Below, one piece after another: positions 37,298 to 46,295 of a stretch of DNA of 64,000 bases. Below the pieces are notes generated by a model. It was given only the letters and a program-made list of their open reading frames with translations, had not been told where the DNA came from and did not search any database. The DNA lies in NCBI GenBank assembly GCA_021775995.1, contig JAJFGS010000013.1:310001-374000 (forward strand), in the 5' to 3' direction. The translations under genes and the position numbers were made by a program. Each line of letters begins with the position of its first letter. Positions within the stretch are counted from its first letter, which is position 1. This stretch comes from Alphaproteobacteria bacterium (lineage in GTDB: Bacteria; Pseudomonadota; Alphaproteobacteria; Micavibrionales; Micavibrionaceae).

Positions 37298-38637
37298 TAA
37301 GCGGCTAAACGTTTCTTGGTTTTTTCAGGCCCAAGAAGGGGAAGGAGGTTATTTAGTTCTGGCCCATGCTCCATACCTGTGAGGGCTTTACGAAGAGGCA
37401 TAAACAAATTCTTACCTTTGCGGTCAGTGCCTTCTTTAATTTTATCAACCCATGCTTTCCATGTGGTTTCATCCCATGGTGCATCTGGTAAAAGGGTTGC
37501 AGCCTGGGCAATAAAGTCTTTATCTTCATCTTCAATGACGGTAGCAAGAGATTCATTGGTCATGTCCCACCAGTTTTTAATATCTTCCAGTTTTTCTAAA
37601 TTCGGGCGGACGGCATTCCAGAAAGATTCATCCATTTCATTTAACCCCATAGCGGCAAGACGTTCTTTAACGGTGTCAAAAGATGTTTCATGAAGGATTT
37701 TTGCATTCAAGCGTATAAGTTCATCCGGATCAAACTTCGGTGTAGAGCGAGAGAATTTAGAGAAGTCAAAGCTATCAACCAAAGATTGAATGTTTGTAAA
37801 AGATTCGATGGGGTCGGATGTGCCGAGGCGTGCCATTAAAGAGACAACCGACATGGCTTCTAAGCCGTCTTGTTCTTGAATGTCTTTGACACTTAAAGAG
37901 CCAAGGCGTTTGGAAAGTTTTCCGCCTTCGGCATCAGAAATGAGCGATAAGTGAGCAAAATCTGGCGCTTTGCCTGAGATGGCCTCAAACATTTGTACGT
38001 GAGTGGCGGTGTTGGAGACATGGTCTTCGCCGCGCACCACATGCGTGATTTCAAAATCAATATCATCAATGACGGAACATAAATGATAAAGTGGGGTGCC
38101 ATCTTCACGCAGGACAACAGGGTCAGATAAATCCTCGCCTTTAAAGGCAACGGATCCACGAACAAGATCATTCCATTCGATAGGGGCGTGGTTTAATTTA
38201 AAACGCCAATGTGGTTTGCGTCCTTCCGCTTCATATTTTGCAATGTCGTCTTTGGAAAGAGATAATCCAGCCCGATCATAGGTGGGTGGAATGCCACGTG
38301 ATAATTGTGTCTTACGTTTTAACCCCAATTCTTCAGGAGTTTCATAGCAAGCGTAAAGACGTCCATCGACTTTTAGTTTTTCGATGATTTCGGTATAGCG
38401 TGCCATGCGATCTTTTTGATTGGCCTTTTCATCCCAATCTAGACCAAGCCATGTCAGACCATCTATGATGGCTTGCTCATATTCATCCTTTGAGCGTTCG
38501 CGATCTGTATCGTCAATACGGAGTAGAAAATGCCCGTTTTGAGAGCGCGTAAAAAGCCATGTGATGATAGCCGTACGGGCATTTCCAACATGTAGAAAAC
38601 CAGTAGGGGATGGGGCAAAGCGAGCTTTTACGGTCAT
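37297..38637 (-). CDS. gltX: Glutamyl-tRNA synthetase
   Basis: A 446-residue class I synthetase. The HIGH-type motif is HVGNARTA near residue 16 (PSPTGFLHVGNARTAI) and the KMSKS equivalent is KLSKR near 246. VVRGEDHVSNT and HLSLI are conserved around the active site. The length equals the shorter alphaproteobacterial form. Many alphaproteobacteria have two copies, one possibly charging tRNA-Gln for GatCAB; which one this is cannot be told. It is upstream partner of trmJ. Confidence 0.96.
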   Translation of the reverse strand: MTVKARFAPSPTGFLHVGNARTAIITWLFTRSQNGHFLLRIDDTDRERSKDEYEQAIIDGLTWLGLDWDEKANQKDRMARYTEIIEKLKVDGRLYACYETPEELGLKRKTQLSRGIPPTYDRAGLSLSKDDIAKYEAEGRKPHWRFKLNHAPIEWNDLVRGSVAFKGEDLSDPVVLREDGTPLYHLCSVIDDIDFEITHVVRGEDHVSNTATHVQMFEAISGKAPDFAHLSLISDAEGGKLSKRLGSLSVKDIQEQDGLEAMSVVSLMARLGTSDPIESFTNIQSLVDSFDFSKFSRSTPKFDPDELIRLNAKILHETSFDTVKERLAAMGLNEMDESFWNAVRPNLEKLEDIKNWWDMTNESLATVIEDEDKDFIAQAATLLPDAPWDETTWKAWVDKIKEGTDRKGKNLFMPLRKALTGMEHGPELNNLLPLLGPEKTKKRLAA

Positions 38638-38677
38638 TCGTGTAATCTTTCTAATTATGTATTACTTAAGTAGCGGA

Positions 38678-40270
38678 TTATGACTGATTTTTCAAGAATC
38701 CATTCGTGATGGGATAACGTCTGTCACGGCCGAAGGCTTTGGGGGTTACTTTCGCCCCTGGTGGAGATTGGCGACGTTTATATTCTGCAGCATTGAGCAT
38801 CTTCCAGACGTGTAGAACCGTTTCTCTATCATGGGGTATGTCTTCTACGGCCATATCTTTTTCAATAAGGTGTTCAAGAATATCATCTAATACATCATAG
38901 GGTGGAAGAGTGTCTTGATCTGTTTGGTCGTGTTTAAGCTCTGCCGTTGGGGCTTTGGTAATGATCCGTTCGGGAATAACAGGGCTTTGGGTATTGCGCC
39001 ATTTGGATAAAGCATAGACCTGCCCTTTGTAAAGATCTTTAATGGCATTGTATCCGCCGCACATGTCACCATAAAGTGTGGCGTAGCCAACCGCCATTTC
39101 AGCTTTGTTGCCTGTCGATAAGAGCATTTTTCCTGTTTCATTAGACAGTGCCATTAACACCATTCCACGTAGGCGTGATTGAATATTTTCAAATGTTGTT
39201 GTGGTTGTGTTTTTATCAATAAAGCCGTTAAGCATATCGTCAAACGCTGTCATAGCGTCTGTGATTTCGATGGTGTCTAACTGCACGCCTAAAAGTTTGG
39301 CGCATTCAGCGGCATCATCAAGACTATCTTGTGAGGTATAGGGCGAAGGCATCATCACGCAATGAACATTCTTTGCGCCAAGAGCATCAACGGCGATAGC
39401 AGCCGAAAGGGCACTGTCTATACCGCCAGACAAGCCAATCAGAATGCCTTTAAACCCATTTTTTTGGATGTAGTCCTGCAAGCCAAGAGTGACAGCTTTG
39501 TAAAGAGACTCTTCAAGTGGAAGTTCTTTTGCAAGGGTTGGTGTTTTTGTTGATGTAATAGATTCTTCAAAGGCGGGGAGTTGGTGTGTGATGTTTCCAT
39601 CTTTATCCATGACAAAAGAATGACCATCAAAGATAAGATCGTCTTGTCCGCCGACTTGATTCACATAGACAAGAGGAAGTTTTGTTTCTTTAACGCGCGC
39701 GCTAGCGATCGCTTGGCGGCGTGAGACTTTATTGTAATGAAAAGGACTACCATGAGCGCTGATTAGGATTTCTGCGCCTAGTTTTTTAAGGTGTAAGGCG
39801 ACTTTATCGCTCCATAAATCTTCACAAATCAAGATTCCTAGTTTGGTTCCTTTAAATTCAAAAATATCGGGAAGATCGCCACCGTAAGCAAAATAACGCT
39901 TCTCATCAAACACGCCAGTGTTTGGGAGTATGTGTTTAAAGACAGTGTGTTGGATTTTTCCATCACCAATGAGTAGGGCGGCGTTGTAAAGTTTGCCATC
40001 ATCACGCCATGGCGTGCCAACAAGGATGTAAGGTTTTTTATCTTTACTTTCTTCGACGAGAATTTTTATTTTTTCTTCAACCTGATCAATAAAATTTGGT
40101 TTTAAGACCAGATCATCAGCAGGGTAGCCGATGAGAATCATTTCTGAAAAAACAATCAGGTCGCTTTCAGGGTTTGTGTCCCACGCCTTACGAATTTTAT
40201 TTAGGTTGCTATCTAAGTCACCCACGGTGGGGTTTAGTTGGGCGAGTATAATGTCGAGAGGAAGGGTCAT
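38678..40270 (-). CDS. nadE: Glutamine-dependent NAD+ synthetase
   Basis: A 530-residue two-domain enzyme. The N-terminal nitrilase-type glutaminase (to about 260) has catalytic segments FSEMILIGYPADDL, LICEDLW with the active Cys, and EKR-type Lys region (FDEKRYFAYGG). The C-terminal synthetase has the ATP-binding SGGIDSA near 281 and LSTGNKAEMAVGY. It converts deamido-NAD to NAD with glutamine. It is 10 bases behind the DAHP synthase stop-start junction on the same strand. Confidence 0.96.
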   Translation of the reverse strand: MTLPLDIILAQLNPTVGDLDSNLNKIRKAWDTNPESDLIVFSEMILIGYPADDLVLKPNFIDQVEEKIKILVEESKDKKPYILVGTPWRDDGKLYNAALLIGDGKIQHTVFKHILPNTGVFDEKRYFAYGGDLPDIFEFKGTKLGILICEDLWSDKVALHLKKLGAEILISAHGSPFHYNKVSRRQAIASARVKETKLPLVYVNQVGGQDDLIFDGHSFVMDKDGNITHQLPAFEESITSTKTPTLAKELPLEESLYKAVTLGLQDYIQKNGFKGILIGLSGGIDSALSAAIAVDALGAKNVHCVMMPSPYTSQDSLDDAAECAKLLGVQLDTIEITDAMTAFDDMLNGFIDKNTTTTTFENIQSRLRGMVLMALSNETGKMLLSTGNKAEMAVGYATLYGDMCGGYNAIKDLYKGQVYALSKWRNTQSPVIPERIITKAPTAELKHDQTDQDTLPPYDVLDDILEHLIEKDMAVEDIPHDRETVLHVWKMLNAAEYKRRQSPPGAKVTPKAFGRDRRYPITNGFLKNQS

Positions 40271-40280
40271 GGTGCCCCGA

Positions 40281-41624
40281 TCATATTTTTTTCAGCTCAT
40301 CAGCGACGAGGAAAGCCAACTCTAACGCTTGATTGGCGTTAAGGCGTGGGTCGCAAGCTGTGTGGTAACGACTGGATAAATCCTCATCGGTCACATCATC
40401 TGCACCACCAACACATTCAGTCACGTTTTGACCTGTCATTTCAAAGTGAACACCGCCCGGGTGAGTGCCTTCGGCACGATGCACGTTAAAGAAACCTTGA
40501 ACTTCGCCTAGGATATTACTGAATTGACGGGTTTTATAACCGCTTGCTGATTTTTCAATATTACCGTGCATGGGATCGCAAATCCATGTGACGTTGCGAC
40601 CTTCTTCTTTTACACGACGTACGAGAGGGCTCAATTTTTCTTCAATATCCGCCGCACCCATGCGAGAGATAAGTGATAAACGTCCAGCTTCATTTTCAGG
40701 GCTAAGTTTATCAATCAGTGTAATCAATGTGTCTCCGTCCAAACCAGGTGGCACTTTCATGCCAATAGGATTGTTAATACCACGCGCAAATTCAATTTGT
40801 GCCCCATCTGTTTGTTGGGTACGGGCACCAATCCATAGGAAGTGGGCAGAAGTATCATACCAATCGCCTGTTGTACTATCCACACGAGTCATAGCTTCTT
40901 CATAAGGTAGTAACAATGCTTCATGACAGGTGTAAAAATCTGTTTGGCGCATGCTGGCAACTGTGTCGCCATTAATACCACAAGCGTTCATAAATTGAAT
41001 GGCACGCTCAATTTCGGTAGCTGTTTTTTCAAATCGAGTCGTTACTGCAGTGTCCTTAACAAAGCCTAAATTCCAGTTGTGGATTTTACTGAGATCCGCA
41101 TAGCCACCTGTTGCAAAAGCACGAAGCAGGTTTAGCGTTGATGCCGATTGATTGTAAGCGCGTATCATGCGTTCAGGATTAGGAATACGAGCGTCTTCTG
41201 TGAATTCTAATTTATTGATGATGTCACCGCGATAGCTGGGCAGTTCTACGCCATCAATTGTTTCTGTATCGGCAGAGCGTGGTTTTGCAAATTGTCCCGC
41301 CATGCGTCCCATTTTTATAATAGGAAGCGAGCCACCATAGGTCATGGTAACGGCCATTTGTAATAAAACACGGAAGGTATCGCGGATTTTACTGCTGTGG
41401 AATTCACCAAAACTTTCGGCGCAGTCACCACCTTGAAGGACAAAGGCCTTGCCTTCGCAGGCATCAGCCAATTGTTTTTTCAAGTTACGTGCTTCACCGG
41501 CAAAAACCAAAGGAGGTAGTTTGCCAATAATACCTTCTACTTGCTCAAGTTTTTCTTGGTCAGGATAGTTGGGAAGTTGTGAGGCGGGCTTGTCACGCCA
41601 AGTCTGTGGTGTCCAATTTGTCAT
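40281..41624 (-). CDS. aroG: Class II DAHP synthase
   Basis: A 447-residue plant-type 3-deoxy-D-arabino-heptulosonate-7-phosphate synthase, first step of the shikimate pathway from PEP and erythrose 4-phosphate. Signatures: VLQGGDCAESF near the N-terminus with the metal-binding Cys, GRMAGQFAKPRS, HNWNLGFV, WIGARTQQTDGAQIEF, WICDPMHGN and HPGGVHFEMTGQNVTEC. The length is normal. Gene name assignment within this class is conventional. It precedes nadE by ten bases and may share its transcript. Confidence 0.95.
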   Translation of the reverse strand: MTNWTPQTWRDKPASQLPNYPDQEKLEQVEGIIGKLPPLVFAGEARNLKKQLADACEGKAFVLQGGDCAESFGEFHSSKIRDTFRVLLQMAVTMTYGGSLPIIKMGRMAGQFAKPRSADTETIDGVELPSYRGDIINKLEFTEDARIPNPERMIRAYNQSASTLNLLRAFATGGYADLSKIHNWNLGFVKDTAVTTRFEKTATEIERAIQFMNACGINGDTVASMRQTDFYTCHEALLLPYEEAMTRVDSTTGDWYDTSAHFLWIGARTQQTDGAQIEFARGINNPIGMKVPPGLDGDTLITLIDKLSPENEAGRLSLISRMGAADIEEKLSPLVRRVKEEGRNVTWICDPMHGNIEKSASGYKTRQFSNILGEVQGFFNVHRAEGTHPGGVHFEMTGQNVTECVGGADDVTDEDLSSRYHTACDPRLNANQALELAFLVADELKKI

Positions 41625-41700
41625 GGAGCTTTTGTAAGCTGATTTGCCCTAATTTTCAACTTATTTAGCAGGATTCTAAGCTTTCTGGCGCTTTTTATTG

Positions 41701-42579
41701 TTATTGGGCATTGCTATAACTTTCTATTTCTTGTTGGCTCATCCATCGACGGTGAAGCCATAGCCATTGTTCGGGGCGTTTACCAATCCAATTTTCTAAT
41801 AAGGAATGCGTTTCAGTTACAATTTCATCACTAGACTTATTTATAATGTCTAGCGGTTCAGATACAGTGATACGAAAATTTATGCCTTTGATGCGTTCTA
41901 TTTGTAGAGGAATGATCGGGCAATCAAGTTTTTGTGCCAGTTTTGCAAAATGATCAGATGTCATGGCAGGGTGCCCAAACAAATCAGCTTTAATGCCTTC
42001 ATTCAATTTTTGATCAATCAGTAAACCAATTCCTTCGCCACTTTGTAACGTTTTTACAATGTTTCGTGTGCCGCCACGTGATTTTGGGATAGGGGTGAGG
42101 GCGCCGTTTACGGTTCTTACTTTATTTAATATTTTGTCAGAGAAAGGATTGTTGGGAGCACGATAGATGGGATTTACCCTTATTCCTGTTTGAAGAAAAA
42201 AGGCAGGAGGACAAACTTCCCAATTTCCTAAATGAGCAGAAATAAAAATAGGAGCGGTAGATTGATTTGCTTTAAAAATATCAATGCCAATTATTTCAGT
42301 ATGGTTTTTAGCAATGTTTTTGATGTGTGGGTATTCCATCATAACACGGCCTAAATTTTCCCACATGCCTGTTAATATCTGAGTAATCTCTTCTTCTGTC
42401 TTGTCGGGGAGCGCCATTTGTATATTAGCGCGCGCTTTGCGAGAGGCGGCAAGGCGTGGGCCGATGGTGCGCCCAATCCAGCCACCAAGATTTGAAGCCC
42501 ATAAGGTGGGCATCAATTTTGATAGTCCTAAGATAAAGGCTAATAAAATGGCTTCGGTAAAATAACGTATTTTTTTCAT
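41701..42579 (-). CDS. lpxL: Lipid A acyltransferase, LpxL/HtrB type
   Basis: 292 residues with an N-terminal membrane anchor (ILLAFILGLSKLMP). The catalytic HxxxxE motif is HLGNWE (SAHLGNWEVCP) near residue 115, followed by YRAPNNP and LIDQKLNEG. Family members add a secondary acyl chain to Kdo-lipid A at the inner membrane. It is eight bases after lpxK and completes a waaA-lpxK-lpxL operon, which supports the lipid A role. Whether it is the laurate-type or another acyl specificity is not visible. Confidence 0.9.
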   Translation of the reverse strand: MKKIRYFTEAILLAFILGLSKLMPTLWASNLGGWIGRTIGPRLAASRKARANIQMALPDKTEEEITQILTGMWENLGRVMMEYPHIKNIAKNHTEIIGIDIFKANQSTAPIFISAHLGNWEVCPPAFFLQTGIRVNPIYRAPNNPFSDKILNKVRTVNGALTPIPKSRGGTRNIVKTLQSGEGIGLLIDQKLNEGIKADLFGHPAMTSDHFAKLAQKLDCPIIPLQIERIKGINFRITVSEPLDIINKSSDEIVTETHSLLENWIGKRPEQWLWLHRRWMSQQEIESYSNAQ

Positions 42580-42586
42580 GAATAAG

Positions 42587-43543
42587 CTAATTCAGTTTAT
42601 TTTTTAAAAAAGTTACGAGTGAATTTTCATCTTTAAAATTTAGAGCAATAGGGAGTGTTTTTATTTTGTCTTTTACAGCTTTAGGCAAGCGAACATGGTC
42701 TTTTTCAGTCGTGATGAGTTGTGCGTCTTGTGCGTTAGCTTCTTTTAATAAGGCATCAATTTCAAATTGGGTATAAAGATGATGGTCGGCGAATTCATGC
42801 CAGCCGACAATGTTGGCTTTCATATCTTGTAGCGTTTTTAGAAGCTTTTTGGGACGACCCAAGCCCGCAAAGGCTATATATTTTCCCGTTAGGTTATTTT
42901 CTATAGGCGTGATATCGGCTTCAAATACAGTTTTGTCAGATTGAAGCGGGCGACCAATACAAATCACAGCACCGATTTTGGGTAAAACACGTGATAGAGG
43001 TTCGCGTAAAGGGCCAGCAGGAATGGTTTTACCATTACCAAAATCAACGGCACGATCAATCACAAGAAAAGTTATATCTTTGACGAGACTGTTATTTTGA
43101 AGACCGTCATCCATAATGATGAGGTCTGCGTCTGCTCTTTCGGCTAATTTAGCGCCATCCGCACGATTGGTTGCGACAATGGTTGGGGCGTGTTTGGCAA
43201 GAAGGAGGGCTTCATCACCAACCTGTGCGGCATTGTGTTTTTGCGCATCAACAAGGCTAGTAGAGTTGCTTTCTCCGCCATAGCCACGGGTTAGGAAATA
43301 GGGATTTTTATATAAGCCGCTTTCTTGAATGGTTTTCATGAATGATAAAGCCGCAGGGGTTTTACCGCTACCACCAGCCACGGCGTTGCCTATGCAAATA
43401 ACAGGAATTGAAGATTTATAAGGAGATGATTTTAAACCTTGATTGATGACGTGACCAATTTGATAGAGCCATGCAAATGGCAAGAGGGCGTAAGCCCGTA
43501 AGCCCGCTGGTTGATACCAAAATTCAGGTGTTTTAAACGGCAT
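42587..43543 (-). CDS. lpxK: Tetraacyldisaccharide 4'-kinase LpxK
   Basis: 318 residues from the ATG at 43543. It phosphorylates the lipid A precursor at the inner membrane. The Walker A is GNAVAGGSGKTPAA near 60; LTRGYGGE, VGDEALLLA, and IIMDDGLQN are LpxK signatures. The start overlaps the end of waaA by 11 bases, so the chosen ATG gives translational coupling; a longer frame to 43630 would lie wholly inside waaA and adds no conserved sequence. Confidence 0.94.
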   Translation of the reverse strand: MPFKTPEFWYQPAGLRAYALLPFAWLYQIGHVINQGLKSSPYKSSIPVICIGNAVAGGSGKTPAALSFMKTIQESGLYKNPYFLTRGYGGESNSTSLVDAQKHNAAQVGDEALLLAKHAPTIVATNRADGAKLAERADADLIIMDDGLQNNSLVKDITFLVIDRAVDFGNGKTIPAGPLREPLSRVLPKIGAVICIGRPLQSDKTVFEADITPIENNLTGKYIAFAGLGRPKKLLKTLQDMKANIVGWHEFADHHLYTQFEIDALLKEANAQDAQLITTEKDHVRLPKAVKDKIKTLPIALNFKDENSLVTFLKNKLN

Positions 43544-44831
43544 CAGAATTTCTTTTATTTTCAAGAGGTGTGAGTAGGGGGGTAAGATGTTCCATGACAC
43601 GATTGATAACATCAGTTTTGGCCGTTGCAAATTTTACAGCACGCGCAATGGCTTCGGTTCTAACCTTTTCATCTTCCAATAAAGTGCGGAGAGCTTTTAA
43701 GAGCTCTGCCTTATCATCCATTTGATGTGCAGCATTCACATAGAACATTTCATTAAATAATTGTTGTTGGAATTGTATATTTGGTCCAGTCAGAACAACG
43801 CAACCCATTTGGGCTGCTTCAATTGGGTTGTGACCGCCACCACCATCATCACTAAAAGATCTTCCAATGACAGCGATATCCGTTAATTTATAAAACAACC
43901 CTAACTCACCGAGTGTGTCGGCAACATAGATTCCCGTGTCGCTTTGTGGCAGAGTTTTATTGTTTCCACGAAAGATGCTCGTCATCTTCATCATGTCACA
44001 AGTTTTCTTAATATCGCCACGGCGTTCAGGGTGACGTGGTACAATGATGGTAAGAATATTGGGGTATTTTTGTACCAAAGCAGCGTGGATACGACAGGCA
44101 AGAAGTTCTTCCCCTTCATGGGTGCTGGCAAAAACCCAAGTGGGACGACCACCAATTATGTTTTGAATATCTTGTAATTCATTATCATTATAAGGCAGGG
44201 GAGCAGCACTAAATTTTATATTATCTGTGGTGACAACATTTTCTGCCCCAAGATTTTTAAAGCGTTTTTCATCTGTTGGGGTTTGAGTAAGAATAAGGTT
44301 GAATGTTGAGAGCAGTTTTTTTGCACTGCCAGAAAAAATATTCCAGATATTATATGATTTGTTAGACAAGCGCGCATTGACCAATGCCGTGGGAATGTTT
44401 CTTTGTTTTATAGCACTCAACATGTTTGGCCAAAGTTCTGATTCCATCCAAAGGATTAAATCGGGTTGCCAATGATTTAAAAACTCTGTTGTCCAATTTG
44501 GGTGATCTAAAGGGTAAAATTGGTGAAAGGCGTTTTCGGGTAAACGTTCGGCCATGAGTTGGGCAGAGGTAAGGGTGCCGCTGGTGACCAAAAATTTTGC
44601 TTCTGGCATTTGTTTTGAAATAGTACTTATGAGGATAAGAGTTGATTGAGCCTCACCAACGCTGGCGGCATGAAGCCATATAAGCACTCCTTCAGGGCGT
44701 GGGATGCTTGGTTGCCCACGACGCTCATTTATACGGCTTTCGCTCTCTTTTCCATGCTTAAGACGGAAGTCTAGGAGCTTATTGAACAGCTTTTCACATT
44801 TACTAGTTAATTTTTTATAGTAATCCAACAT
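43533..44831 (-). CDS. waaA: Kdo transferase WaaA
   Basis: A 432-residue CMP-Kdo-dependent transferase (KdtA) adding Kdo to lipid IVA. N-terminal GT-B half contains the catalytic Glu in ASVGEAQS near 60, followed by LVTSGTLTSAQLMAERLPE and PDLILWMESELWPNML; the C-terminal half has the sugar-nucleotide site GGHNPIEAAQMGC. It first in the operon with lpxK and lpxL. The N-terminus has a Lys-rich amphipathic region instead of a clear anchor. Confidence 0.95.
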   Translation of the reverse strand: MLDYYKKLTSKCEKLFNKLLDFRLKHGKESESRINERRGQPSIPRPEGVLIWLHAASVGEAQSTLILISTISKQMPEAKFLVTSGTLTSAQLMAERLPENAFHQFYPLDHPNWTTEFLNHWQPDLILWMESELWPNMLSAIKQRNIPTALVNARLSNKSYNIWNIFSGSAKKLLSTFNLILTQTPTDEKRFKNLGAENVVTTDNIKFSAAPLPYNDNELQDIQNIIGGRPTWVFASTHEGEELLACRIHAALVQKYPNILTIIVPRHPERRGDIKKTCDMMKMTSIFRGNNKTLPQSDTGIYVADTLGELGLFYKLTDIAVIGRSFSDDGGGGHNPIEAAQMGCVVLTGPNIQFQQQLFNEMFYVNAAHQMDDKAELLKALRTLLEDEKVRTEAIARAVKFATAKTDVINRVMEHLTPLLTPLENKRNSDAV

Positions 44832-44916
44832 GGATAAACCGTTATTCTTATCTATATCATTATATTCTTATGGTATGATATAGGGATAATCTGCTTGAAA
44901 AGTAAAGGATATCACG

Positions 44917-45315
44917 GTGAAAAACCCCTCTCATCCCCCATCAAAACCCTCAAAAGAACAGGGGCCTAAACCAATAACGGCAAAACGCCAAAAAATACTG
45001 GATAGCGCGATGGCGCAGCTTAGAAAAACCAGAGCGCAGATGGATCCAAAAATATTAGGGAAAATTAGGAGTCTTGTTGAAAGTAATCCTAAAATTATGA
45101 AGATATTGGGTGTTGATTCAGTGCCGCAAGAAGAACCGAAGGTAGAACCTGTAAAAGAAACTAAGCCAGCAGCTGAAGTTCAGGTATCTCAAGAAAATAG
45201 CGGGGCTGAAAAAATAGATCAGGCCAGAAATATGGAAGTGATGGCAAAGCTAATGGCGTTAAAACCATCTGAAATAGAAAATATTAAAGCTGTGTTGTTA
45301 AAGACGCAGGATTAA
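44917..45315 (+). CDS. Hypothetical basic protein, 132 residues
   Basis: The start is GTG at 44917 with AAAGGA upstream. The N-terminus is Pro/Ser/Lys rich and disordered. A helical core (KRQKILDSAMAQLRKTRAQMDPKILGKIRSLVES) is followed by a Pro/Glu/Lys linker and a final helical segment (MEVMAKLMALKPSEIENIKAVLL). There is no membrane segment. I recognise no family. Its end overlaps the converging exported-protein gene by four bases. Confidence 0.7.
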   Translation: MKNPSHPPSKPSKEQGPKPITAKRQKILDSAMAQLRKTRAQMDPKILGKIRSLVESNPKIMKILGVDSVPQEEPKVEPVKETKPAAEVQVSQENSGAEKIDQARNMEVMAKLMALKPSEIENIKAVLLKTQD

Positions 45316-46229
45316 TCACATCCACCACCAGCCGCAAATGTACAGCCAGGATTTGAGCAAACTCCATCTTCATGGGCAGGGCCAGCCGCAAGTACAACTT
45401 GTACCCCCGTCAATATGCCATCAGTGCATTCTCCGGGAACTGTTCTCTCAAAAACATCAAGAAAGATTTCACCTAAAGGTGTTTGAAATTCGTACAGGAC
45501 TTCGCCTTGGTTTTCAGCAAATTCTATTTGCTCGGCCCAATCGGTCAGTTCGCTTTCGCTTTCACATTCCATGCCCTCAGGATATTGTCTCGTATCTGTA
45601 ATCTCGTCGTATCCTGCGATATCTTCGCAGTTGTCCTGGTTGTCGCCACACGCAATTGTTTCAAACGGATAATAACCATCTTTATCAACAAATTCTTCAT
45701 TGTGGACAAAGTTAAGACATTTCGCCACTCTCCAAACATCAGCCATGACCGTACATTCATATGGGAGCGGATTATCTATGACTGGTTCGAATTCTGTTCC
45801 AGGAGCTTCCTCTAATCCGACATGTTCGCCACGCCCTCCTAGAAGGCTATGTTCAAAATTATCATCTCTATAGATATCTAATGCTTCATAAACTATATTT
45901 TCTATGCTGGTGTCTAAGGCATAAGGAGAGGAGCGCTCAATTATCTGTTCTCCGAAGTATTCTGTGTGTGTAAAAATATCTCCGGCTGGCCAAGCTGCTA
46001 CATTCGCCCAACGATCAAAACATGTATATTCTAAAACACTATCTGCTTTAAATATTAAGTTTTGATTCTGCATGATTTCACGTTCTGATTCTAACCATGC
46101 ACGGGATTGCATTTGGCTGTAAAATTGTGGATCACAGGGTTGTGGGGCAATATCTTGTGCCCAAGCTGGTTTTTGATCTATTTGAACACCAATTAAAGCG
46201 ATAAATGATAGTAATAGTAGTTTATGCAT
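45312..46229 (-). CDS. Exported Cys-rich protein, cassette paralog A
   Basis: 305 residues. The signal peptide MHKLLLLSFIALIGVQID...WAQ is almost identical to that of the next gene upstream. The mature part shares a block with the 238-residue protein at 47441: M-x3-A-x-LE-x2-RE-x-[LI]M, then IxKADSVLxYxCF, then a xESL/EALxxYxxxNFxHxxLxG element, and VWxxAKCxNF. It ends with the tri-Cys tail C-S-N-P-G-C-x7-C. AGGA precedes the ATG. It is predicted periplasmic or surface exposed; family and function unknown. Confidence 0.75.
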   Translation of the reverse strand: MHKLLLLSFIALIGVQIDQKPAWAQDIAPQPCDPQFYSQMQSRAWLESEREIMQNQNLIFKADSVLEYTCFDRWANVAAWPAGDIFTHTEYFGEQIIERSSPYALDTSIENIVYEALDIYRDDNFEHSLLGGRGEHVGLEEAPGTEFEPVIDNPLPYECTVMADVWRVAKCLNFVHNEEFVDKDGYYPFETIACGDNQDNCEDIAGYDEITDTRQYPEGMECESESELTDWAEQIEFAENQGEVLYEFQTPLGEIFLDVFERTVPGECTDGILTGVQVVLAAGPAHEDGVCSNPGCTFAAGGGCD

Positions 46230-46295
46230 ATTTTATATCCTCACTAGTATGATATCTCAATTTATAGTCTGATAGCAAACAACTGTTTATATTTA